The notes under the pieces are model-generated. The model was not told where the DNA came from and made no database searches. It saw only the letters and a program-made list of their open reading frames with translations. The position numbers and the translations under genes are program-made. From Treponema sp. (GTDB lineage Bacteria; Spirochaetota; Spirochaetia; Treponematales; Breznakiellaceae): a stretch of 6,764 nt of DNA. Location: the NCBI GenBank assembly GCA_031254795.1, contig JAIRTS010000133.1:1-6764 (forward strand), written 5' to 3'. This document shows positions 1-4,248 of this stretch, piece after piece (position 1 is the first letter of the stretch; each line of letters starts with the position of its first letter).

Positions 1-288
1 GTGGCGACTGGATTCAAACCAAGCGCCAGCATCGGCGCGGTCAATACGGTTGAGTTTTTCGTGACGCTTATACAGGCTTTTGCTTTCACGGCTTTTGTCT
101 CCATATCAAATGCATGGCAGATGCAGCTCGGTTTAAGCGTAGGGAGCCTGCTTGCGGCTCCACTTTCGGTGATAATTTGCAAAAAATTGCCCCGGAAGGC
201 GCTTTGCCTTATTGTAGGCGTCATGACGCTTTGCATTAACATCCCAATTCTGTGGAAATTGTTTTTTTTAACGCGCGCCACGTTGTGA
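1..288 (+). CDS. TauE/SafE-family membrane transporter, C-terminal fragment
   Basis: This is the last 95 residues of a polytopic inner-membrane protein; the window edge cuts off the 5' part, so the GTG at position 1 is read as an internal Val codon. The fragment has the C-terminal repeat pattern of the TauE/SafE (DUF81) family: an Ala-Val-Asn-Thr-Val-Glu-Phe-Phe-Val-Thr stretch at about residues 13-22, a hydrophobic helix, a Gly-rich turn before Ala-Ala-Pro (residues 52-54), a Lys-Lys-Leu-Pro-Arg-Lys loop (60-65) and a final helix with Ile-Val-Gly-Val-Met. Members export or import sulfite, sulfonates or other small organic anions; the substrate here cannot be told. It ends in TGA at 286-288 with no obvious terminator directly after it. 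The family call rests on the conserved pattern only. Confidence 0.72.
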   Translation: MATGFKPSASIGAVNTVEFFVTLIQAFAFTAFVSISNAWQMQLGLSVGSLLAAPLSVIICKKLPRKALCLIVGVMTLCINIPILWKLFFLTRATL

Positions 289-342
289 TGAACCTCAAGA
301 AATTGCTTTTGTGCGAATTTCACGAACGCGCGGCAGGACGTC

Positions 343-357
343 AGTTTTGAAACAGCC
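343..357. repeat. Half copy of hairpin repeat
   Basis: AGTTTTGAAACAGCC matches the right arm of the two full hairpin repeats at 427-493 and 1902-1952 (shared core GTTTTGRAA followed by a C- and G-rich end). No left arm is seen next to it, so it may be a truncated copy. At 15 bases it could also be chance. Confidence 0.35.
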
Positions 358-426
358 GCTTGCTCCCCGGAGAACATTGATAAGCCGCAGATGCCAAACT
401 CATAAAGAATGAGCGATTTTCTCAAG

Positions 427-493
427 GAGCCGGTTTCAAAATTTAACTACGGACTGTGTTCGCAAAACACGGTTCGTGTTTTGAAATCGGCTC
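427..493. repeat. Hairpin repeat, copy 1 (possible terminator or REP-like element)
   Basis: The outer arms GAGCCGGTTTCAAAA (427-441) and TTTTGAAATCGGCTC (479-493) pair at 14 of 15 positions, with one G-T wobble. A nested stem AAAACACG/CGTGTTTT (464-471 and 475-482) around a 3-base loop competes with the outer stem for four T residues. The left arm continues TTTAAC, and the right half starts GGTTCGTGTTTTGAAA; both features recur in the copy at 1902-1952. It lies between the exporter fragment and the SPFH promoter, so it may end transcription from the left. No classical T-run follows directly. Confidence 0.6.
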
Positions 494-511
494 AAATTTT
501 AAAAAATCCGC

Positions 512-540
512 TTGACAAACAGAGCGTGTTATATTACCAT
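512..540 (+). promoter_or_regulatory. Candidate sigma-70 promoter of the SPFH operon
   Basis: A perfect -35 box TTGACA (512-517) is followed after 17 bases by TACCAT (535-540), which matches the -10 consensus at four of six positions. A better-looking TATATT at 530-535 is only 12 bases from the -35 and is therefore less likely. The -10 overlaps an 8-bp inverted repeat, TACCATAT-CA-ATATGGTA (535-552), and the first of three 11-bp repeats, so a bound protein there would block initiation. Confidence 0.5.
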
Positions 541-572
541 ATCAATATGGTATCAAAATGATATCAAAATCA
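540..572. repeat. Three tandem 11-bp repeats, candidate operator
   Basis: Three head-to-tail units read TATCAATATGG (540-550), TATCAAAATGA (551-561) and TATCAAAATCA (562-572). The period equals about one helical turn, so the units face the same side of the DNA. They start at the -10 region and stop 9 bases before the SPFH Shine-Dalgarno sequence. Dyads are embedded: TATCA-AAA-TGATA (551-563) and TGATATCA (559-566). Arc-type repressors bind half-sites spaced 11 bp apart and an Arc-like gene is second in this operon, so autoregulation is the natural inference; it is not shown directly. Confidence 0.6.
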
Positions 573-592
573 TCTTTATCTGGAGGAACATG

Positions 593-1609
593 ATGAATGC
601 TGCGCAAAACTCTGCGGAGAACAACATAGCCGAGAAACCGGCTTTCAGCGCCGGCGGAATGGCGATTCTGCTTGTCAACACGCTTCTGACGCTTGCGGCG
701 GTGGCGCTGATTATCTGGTGGGCGAAAGTTGTCGCGGATTCGAATTCGAAGCCGTCAAATGTGACGCTTATCCTTGGCGTTCTCTATTCAAGTATACTAG
801 GGCCGATAGTGTACAAAGGGCTTAAAATACTGAGGCCGCGGGAGACTTTGGTGTTGATGCTGTTTGGAAAATACTATGGAACCCTCACGGGTCCGGGTTT
901 TTTCTGGGTAAATCCCTTCGTGCAAGCCTTTAATCCGGCTTCGATGGATACGACAACCGGAAGCGTCGGCGAAACTGGAGAAACGTCCGGCTCTGAGCGG
1001 GGAAAGAAATCAAAAATCATATCCCTGAAAGCGATGACTTTGAACAATGACAAACAGAAAGTCAACGATCAACTGGGCAATCCCATCATTATCGGAATAG
1101 CGGTGGTTTGGAGGGTGGCGAATACGGCGAAGGCAGTCTTCAATGTGGACAACTTCACTGAATTTTTGTCGATTCAATGCGACGCCGCTTTGCGGAACAT
1201 CGTACGGCTCTATCCGTACGACAACGCGAGCAGCGAAGACGCTGACAATGAGAAATCCCTGCGCGGTTCAAGCGAGGAAATATCCAGGAAGTTGTCCGAG
1301 GAGATTCTAGGCAAGGTGGCTGTCGCCGGTTTGGAAATATTGGAGGCGCGTATCACCCATCTTTCATACGCGCCGGAAATTGCGGCGGCCATGCTCCAGC
1401 GCCAGCAAGCCGCCGCAATCATTGACGCGCGGCAGATGATCGTGGATGGGGCGGTGAGCATGGTGGAAATGGCTTTGAACAAACTCGACGACAAGAACAT
1501 CGTGTGCCTTGACGAAGAGCGAAAAGCCGCCATGGTGAGCAATCTCCTTGTGGTGCTTTGCTCCAACAAGGACACCCAGCCGGTGGTAAACTCCGGCAGC
1601 ATCTACTGA
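593..1609 (+). CDS. SPFH/band-7 domain membrane protein
   Basis: This is a 338-residue membrane-anchored SPFH (stomatin/prohibitin/flotillin/HflK-type) protein. A polar N-terminus is followed by two hydrophobic segments (about 24-47 and 57-78). The SPFH domain starts at Leu-Arg-Pro-Arg-Glu-Thr (80-85) with the hallmark Gly-Pro-Gly-Phe-Phe-Trp-Val-Asn-Pro (100-108). A Ser/Gly/Thr-rich polar insert (about 114-141) comes before the second half of the domain (Ile-Ser-Leu-Lys at 143-146, then Leu-Gly-Asn-Pro and Val-Val-Trp-Arg-Val). The C-terminal third is an Ala/Gln/Glu-rich helix, likely the oligomerising coiled coil. SPFH proteins form large ring or cage assemblies on membranes; no specific substrate is implied here. 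The start is ATG 593, 5 bases after GGAGGA (582-587); the adjacent ATG 590 is too close to it. An in-frame TTG at 512 is rejected because it is part of the -35 box. The RHH gene follows after 8 bases. Confidence 0.88.
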   Translation: MNAAQNSAENNIAEKPAFSAGGMAILLVNTLLTLAAVALIIWWAKVVADSNSKPSNVTLILGVLYSSILGPIVYKGLKILRPRETLVLMLFGKYYGTLTGPGFFWVNPFVQAFNPASMDTTTGSVGETGETSGSERGKKSKIISLKAMTLNNDKQKVNDQLGNPIIIGIAVVWRVANTAKAVFNVDNFTEFLSIQCDAALRNIVRLYPYDNASSEDADNEKSLRGSSEEISRKLSEEILGKVAVAGLEILEARITHLSYAPEIAAAMLQRQQAAAIIDARQMIVDGAVSMVEMALNKLDDKNIVCLDEERKAAMVSNLLVVLCSNKDTQPVVNSGSIY

Positions 1610-1617
1610 TAGACGCA

Positions 1618-1794
1618 ATGGACGAAAAGAAAAAGCAGGTTCCTCTGCGGCTTTCCGATTCGCTTTGGAAGGAGCTTGCGGACTGGGCGGAAGATGAATT
1701 CCGTTCGGTCAACGGACAGATCGAGTTCCTGTTGACCGAGGCTGTGCGGCGGCGGAAAAAAGGAAAAAGAAAGGAAGAAGCGAAAGGCGAATGA
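1618..1794 (+). CDS. Arc-like ribbon-helix-helix DNA-binding protein
   Basis: This 58-residue protein fits the ribbon-helix-helix fold. A short beta strand, Gln-Val-Pro-Leu-Arg-Leu (7-12), alternates polar residues that would enter the DNA major groove. Helix A runs over Asp14-Asp26 (Ser-Leu-Trp-Lys-Glu-Leu-Ala-Asp-Trp-Ala-Glu-Asp). The turn Arg-Ser-Val-Asn-Gly (29-33) leads into helix B, Gln34-Arg45 (Ile-Glu-Phe-Leu-Leu-Thr-Glu-Ala-Val-Arg). The tail (46-58) is rich in Lys and Arg. RHH proteins bind DNA as dimers, often as autorepressors. The ATG lies 8 bases after the SPFH stop with no strong Shine-Dalgarno sequence, which suggests translational coupling. The frame stays open upstream to 1558, but those residues overlap the SPFH 3' end and do not belong to the fold. 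No toxin-like partner is present, so it is probably not a simple antitoxin. From memory, SPFH genes of this subfamily are often followed by such a protein. Confidence 0.85.
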   Translation: MDEKKKQVPLRLSDSLWKELADWAEDEFRSVNGQIEFLLTEAVRRRKKGKRKEEAKGE

Positions 1795-1800
1795 AGCGGC

Positions 1801-1826
1801 GCGACCTGCGGCTTTCCGCTGGTCGC
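1801..1826 (+). terminator. GC-rich hairpin after the SPFH/RHH operon
   Basis: Arms GCGACCTGCGG (1801-1811) and CCGCTGGTCGC (1816-1826) pair at 10 of 11 positions (one T-T mismatch) around a CTTT loop, starting 7 bases after the RHH stop. The place suits a terminator or a 3'-end stabiliser. No T-tract follows (GTAGCGCGG), so intrinsic termination is uncertain. Confidence 0.5.
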
Positions 1827-1901
1827 GTAGCGCGGCGGTGCCGGGGAAATTTGTTCCGAAGAGCGAGTTGTTCTGGCGCCGCAATTCGTTATGGAGGAAT
1901 G

Positions 1902-1952
1902 AGCCTGTTCCAAAACTAACCCGAACCTTTGGTTCGCGTTTTGGAACAGGCT
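1902..1952. repeat. Hairpin repeat, copy 2
   Basis: Perfect 15-bp arms AGCCTGTTCCAAAAC (1902-1916) and GTTTTGGAACAGGCT (1938-1952) enclose an inner stem CGAACC-TTT-GGTTCG (1922-1936) with an asymmetric bulge (TAACC on the left, one C on the right). The left half GAGCCTGTTCCAAAACTAAC closely matches copy 1 (427 onward), and the right half GGTTCGCGTTTTGGAA matches 471-486. The element ends exactly where the decayed membrane-protein frame starts, which suggests it marks an insertion or deletion junction. Confidence 0.68.
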
Positions 1953-1954
1953 TC

Positions 1955-2265
1955 AACAGCATCTATTACTTTTATGGATGTTTCGGCGCGCCGATAGCGC
2001 TGTTCGTTGTTTTTTACGAAAAATATAAACAGCCGGCTTTGCCCTGCTTGCCGGCTCCCTCGCGTTTGTCCTCCTATTTGCGCTGACACTGGAGCGGTTG
2101 GCGCATGGACTTGTGTTGGACGCGTTTAACTTAAAAGAAAAGCCGTTTCTCTTGGTTGAAGGGTTTGTGAGAGCAAGCGCCGTGTCGTTGCCGGCGTTCT
2201 CGCGGGTACATACACAAAAACACGGCGCTGACGGTGCTCAGGGGGCGTTCCCGCGTTGTCGCTGA
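1955..2265 (+). pseudogene. Frameshifted membrane-protein remnant, possibly YhfC-type
   Basis: Two frames together spell one hydrophobic protein. The first (codons from about 1958) gives Ser-Ile-Tyr-Tyr-Phe-Tyr-Gly-Cys-Phe-Gly-Ala-Pro-Ile-Ala-Leu and ends with Glu-Lys-Tyr-Lys (2018-2029). The second, starting at GCC 2032, gives Ala-Gly-Phe-Ala-Leu-Leu-Ala-Gly and a further membrane helix, then Leu-Glu-Arg-Leu-Ala-His-Gly-Leu-Val-Leu (about 2089-2118) and Asn-Leu-Lys-Glu-Lys-Pro-Phe-Leu-Leu (about 2128-2154). Two bases (CA, 2030-2031) stand where a codon is expected, so one base was probably lost. The start codon is missing: the frame begins at a repeat junction. After about 2160 the sequence is degenerate, and the second frame stops at 2263-2265, overlapping the end of the opposing permease gene. 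The helix order resembles the N-terminal half of YhfC-family (DUF2324) proteins, whose catalytic Glu-Glu motif would lie further on and is absent. The decay is clearer than the family name. Confidence 0.5.
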
Positions 2266-3080
2266 GCTTTCTCCCGTACCGCGCATGACACGGCGTAGAA
2301 AACCAGCGCGAGCGCGGAAGGGACGCCCAAAAGAGCCGTGGACGGCAGGTTGCTTATGCGTTGCGCGGCGACGCCGGCGTGTTCAACCAGCGCAAATGCA
2401 AAGGCCGCCACGCCAACTCCCCACACATTGCGGAACCCAAGGTACACGGCGGCAAGCGCTATCCAGCCCCGCCCGGAAACGCCGCCGGGCGTATACGCGC
2501 CCACCCGCAGCATGAGGCATGATCCCCCGACGCCGGCAAGCATGGCGGCTATGGTCCACGCCGCCGCCTGATAGCGCGATGGATCGACGCCGCGTTCCTC
2601 AGCCGCCAGTGCCAAAAGCCCGGACGCCCGGAGCCGCAACCCGAAGCGCGTCCTATAGACAAGAAAGGCGGAAAGAACAAAACAGAGCGCGGCGCCAGCG
2701 GCAAGAGAAGTTTGCGTGAAGCCAGTGCTTCCAGACATCGCAAAAAGACCGCTACTCCGCAAAACGCCTTTGGCGCCAAACCATATCTGCGAGAGGGTAT
2801 TGGCAAGTCCGTCTGCGGCGAGGTTCAAGGCAAGCCCCGTGATAAAAGGATTCGCCTTGCTTACCTGTACAAAAATGGCGGAGAGAAAGCCCAGCGCCGC
2901 GCACACAAGCGCGGACAGCAAGCATGACACAAAAACAGACCCTGTTTTCACCATGAAGCAATAGGTGAAGAACGAGCCGAGGCTCATAAAGCCTTCAATA
3001 AATATGCCCAGAGAGCCTGCCAATTCCGTCCATAACGCGCCAAGGGACGCAAACAACAAGGGCAACGCCGAGTCTAGCAT
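2238..3080 (-). CDS. rfuD: ABC transporter permease, RfuD-like
   Basis: This 280-residue integral membrane protein belongs to the branched-chain/sugar-type permease family (BPD_transp_2), in the branch serving BMP/nucleoside/riboflavin importers. Eight or so hydrophobic segments are visible. Typical marks are Leu-Phe-Ala-Ser-Leu-Gly-Ala-Leu (9-16) and Gly-Ile-Phe-Ile-Glu-Gly-Phe-Met (25-32), Asn-Pro-Phe-Ile-Thr-Gly-Leu-Ala-Leu-Asn-Leu (77-87), and the cytoplasmic ATPase-coupling loop Gly-Leu-Arg-Leu-Arg-Ala-Ser-Gly ... Gly-Val-Asp (147-166). Ser-Gly-Arg-Gly-Trp-Ile-Ala-Leu-Ala-Ala-Val (202-212) is near the C-terminal helices. It matches the second permease (RfuD/YufQ position) of such operons. 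ATG 3080 has only a weak Shine-Dalgarno sequence; TAG of a tiny upstream frame overlaps it, so translation may be coupled. It follows rfuA by 49 bases with no ATPase or first permease between. It needs such partners to function, so it is either served by genes elsewhere or is an orphan. The family is solid; the Rfu assignment leans on the rfuA neighbour. Confidence 0.8.
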   Translation of the reverse strand: MLDSALPLLFASLGALWTELAGSLGIFIEGFMSLGSFFTYCFMVKTGSVFVSCLLSALVCAALGFLSAIFVQVSKANPFITGLALNLAADGLANTLSQIWFGAKGVLRSSGLFAMSGSTGFTQTSLAAGAALCFVLSAFLVYRTRFGLRLRASGLLALAAEERGVDPSRYQAAAWTIAAMLAGVGGSCLMLRVGAYTPGGVSGRGWIALAAVYLGFRNVWGVGVAAFAFALVEHAGVAAQRISNLPSTALLGVPSALALVFYAVSCAVREKAQRQRGNAP

Positions 3081-3130
3081 TGGGGTTCCAGCCGGATTTT
3101 TCGCAGGCGCGTCCGCCGGGCTCGCCGCAT
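3074..3130 (-). other. 18-codon Arg-rich frame, possible scar of a deleted permease gene
   Basis: The frame encodes MRRARRTRLRKIRLEPQC. Its ATG overlaps the rfuA stop (TAATG at 3132-3128) and its TAG overlaps the rfuD start (ATGCTAG at 3080-3074). This stop/start overlap is what one expects at the 3' end of the gene that normally precedes rfuD (rfuC), and Arg-rich cytoplasmic tails are common at permease C-termini. It may therefore be the last codons of a deleted rfuC. It could also be a coupling leader or chance. Confidence 0.25.
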
Positions 3131-4170
3131 TAGTTTTGTAATACGAGGCTCCCGTTTCGTATGCGGGCGATCATATCCGCCTGCTTTTCGCGGACGGTCT
3201 GACTGACAGCCATGTTGTAATTGGGGTCGTCTTCAATAAAATCAACGTAACCATCCGCGACGCCCACAACATCCGCGGCGCCAAAGGGAAGAGAACCTTC
3301 CAGAAAAAGCAACGTTTTTTCGTACGCCAGCTTGTCCTGTCTGATGACGGAGCTTCCCACCACTGCGCCGGGTCGAACCGCGTAGCCGTTGGCGTCAAAC
3401 CAGACAATCTTTGCGCCGCTCTCATAGGCGGCCTGCGCCACGCCCTCGTTTGCGCCGCCGGCGACGCAGAGGATCACTTTTGCGCCGTTTGCGATCATGT
3501 CCCGCGCAAGAGAGGCGGCTTTGCCCGCGTCGAACCAGTTGCCGACTACGCGGAAATCGACTGTAAGAGACGGATCAATCGCCTTTGCGCCGCGGATATA
3601 TCCGGGCAAGATGATCTCATTCATCGCCGGATACTCCTGCCCGGCCACGAGTCCTATTTTTGCCGCGCCGAGTTCCACCGCTTCCAACGCGGCGATATAT
3701 CCCGCCATATACGCTTGCTCGGTCTGATTGTACCGCACGGTGTATATGGCGGCGTTGCCCGACAGGCTTCCGTCAAGCAGGAGAAACTTCTGTTTTGGAA
3801 ACTTCGCGGACACCGACTCGGCGATTGCCGGAAGCGACGGGTTTGAAGACACTATGAGGCTATAATTGCCCGAAGCCGCCATTGAGGTGAGAAGCGTCTC
3901 CCATTCCGCCTGATTATACCCCGCTTCCACCACCTTAACCTCAACATTCTTTTCCCTTCCCGCGCGCTCAACTCCCCACGCCAGCATCTCATACGTCGCG
4001 CTGCCTGCCATAACACCCGGAACAAACACGCCGACAGCCTTTCCCGCCGCATTAGCCATATCCGCCGCGTCAGACGGACGCTTTGTCTTGCCGCACGAGA
4101 AAAGCGGGAAAAGCAAGATGACGCCAGCGCATAAAACGATTATTTTTCTTACGGTTCTCCTATATTTCAT
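3130..4170 (-). CDS. rfuA: Riboflavin-binding lipoprotein of the BMP family (RfuA-like)
   Basis: This 346-residue substrate-binding lipoprotein carries a basic N-terminus (Lys-Tyr-Arg-Arg ... Arg-Lys), a hydrophobic h-region and a spirochaetal lipobox Leu-Phe-Ser-Cys with the lipidated Cys at 26, so it should be tethered in the periplasm. The mature part is a two-lobed type I periplasmic-binding fold of the BMP/PnrA family. Distinctive motifs include Gly-Val-Phe-Val-Pro-Gly-Val (47-53), Glu-Ala-Gly-Tyr-Asn-Gln-Ala-Glu-Trp-Glu (82-91), Ser-Ser-Asn-Pro-Ser-Leu-Pro (108-114), Arg-Tyr-Asn-Gln-Thr-Glu-Gln-Ala-Tyr (146-154), Ala-Gly-Gln-Glu-Tyr-Pro-Ala-Met (176-183), Val-Gly-Asn-Trp-Phe-Asp (209-214) and Trp-Phe-Asp-Ala-Asn-Gly-Tyr (257-263). 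From memory these follow the riboflavin-binding RfuA of Treponema pallidum more closely than the purine receptor PnrA. AGAGGA precedes the ATG by 4 bases. It sits 78 bases after apeA, probably in the same transcript. The lack of adjacent rfuB and rfuC is unusual. A nucleoside ligand cannot be fully excluded. Confidence 0.82.
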   Translation of the reverse strand: MKYRRTVRKIIVLCAGVILLFPLFSCGKTKRPSDAADMANAAGKAVGVFVPGVMAGSATYEMLAWGVERAGREKNVEVKVVEAGYNQAEWETLLTSMAASGNYSLIVSSNPSLPAIAESVSAKFPKQKFLLLDGSLSGNAAIYTVRYNQTEQAYMAGYIAALEAVELGAAKIGLVAGQEYPAMNEIILPGYIRGAKAIDPSLTVDFRVVGNWFDAGKAASLARDMIANGAKVILCVAGGANEGVAQAAYESGAKIVWFDANGYAVRPGAVVGSSVIRQDKLAYEKTLLFLEGSLPFGAADVVGVADGYVDFIEDDPNYNMAVSQTVREKQADMIARIRNGSLVLQN

Positions 4171-4184
4171 ATATTCCTCTCATC

Positions 4185-4204
4185 CGGCGCGCCGACTCGC
4201 GCCG
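4185..4204 (-). promoter_or_regulatory. GC-rich hairpin between apeA and rfuA
   Basis: A perfect 7-bp stem CGGCGCG/CGCGCCG (4185-4191 and 4198-4204) with a 6-base loop lies in the 78-base apeA-rfuA spacer, ending 14 bases before the rfuA start. There is no T-tract, so it is more likely an mRNA processing or stability element, or a partial attenuator, than a full terminator. Confidence 0.4.
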
Positions 4205-4248
4205 CTCTGTTCCGTTTCAATCTGCTCCCATTCTTTCAACATCTGACA

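Larger units (their letters stand above)
289..511. other. Intergenic region without a gene, containing repeat copies
   Basis: There is no convincing coding sequence between the exporter fragment and the SPFH gene. The stretch holds a half copy of a hairpin repeat (343-357), a short imperfect stem CTCAT/ATGAG (401-415) and a full hairpin repeat (427-493). The A/T-rich segment 494-510 just upstream of the -35 box at 512 could act as an UP-like element. Confidence 0.6.

Noticed and set aside
471..486. GGTTCG motifs (also at 1931) that recall a tRNA T-loop
   Set aside because: No acceptor stem, anticodon arm or CCA end can be drawn around them; they belong to the hairpin repeat.
512..592. An upstream extension of the SPFH protein from TTG 512
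   Set aside because: The TTG is the first part of the -35 box TTGACA, the extension crosses the promoter and iterons, and a proper Shine-Dalgarno sequence points to ATG 593.
1618..1794. Reading the RHH protein as the antitoxin of a toxin-antitoxin pair
   Set aside because: The only partner is the large SPFH membrane protein, and no RelE-, PIN- or MazF-like small gene adjoins it.
1419..1962. Overlapping minus-strand frames opposite the SPFH 3' end, the RHH gene and the hairpin repeat
   Set aside because: They are low-complexity shadows of the plus-strand genes with no start signals.
1838..2086. A continuous 82-codon gene across the second hairpin repeat
   Set aside because: The first 40 codons read through the repeat and have no protein character. 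Only the part after 1955 looks like a real protein, and it is frameshifted.
2210..2240. A terminator for the permease transcript
   Set aside because: A five-T run follows the permease stop on the minus strand, but the preceding CACCGTCAGCGCCGTG forms only a poor stem of about three pairs.
4180..4242. A 20-codon frame (MLKEWEQIETEQSGASRRAG) between apeA and rfuA
   Set aside because: No ribosome site is seen and its end falls in the GC-rich hairpin; at this length it is probably chance.
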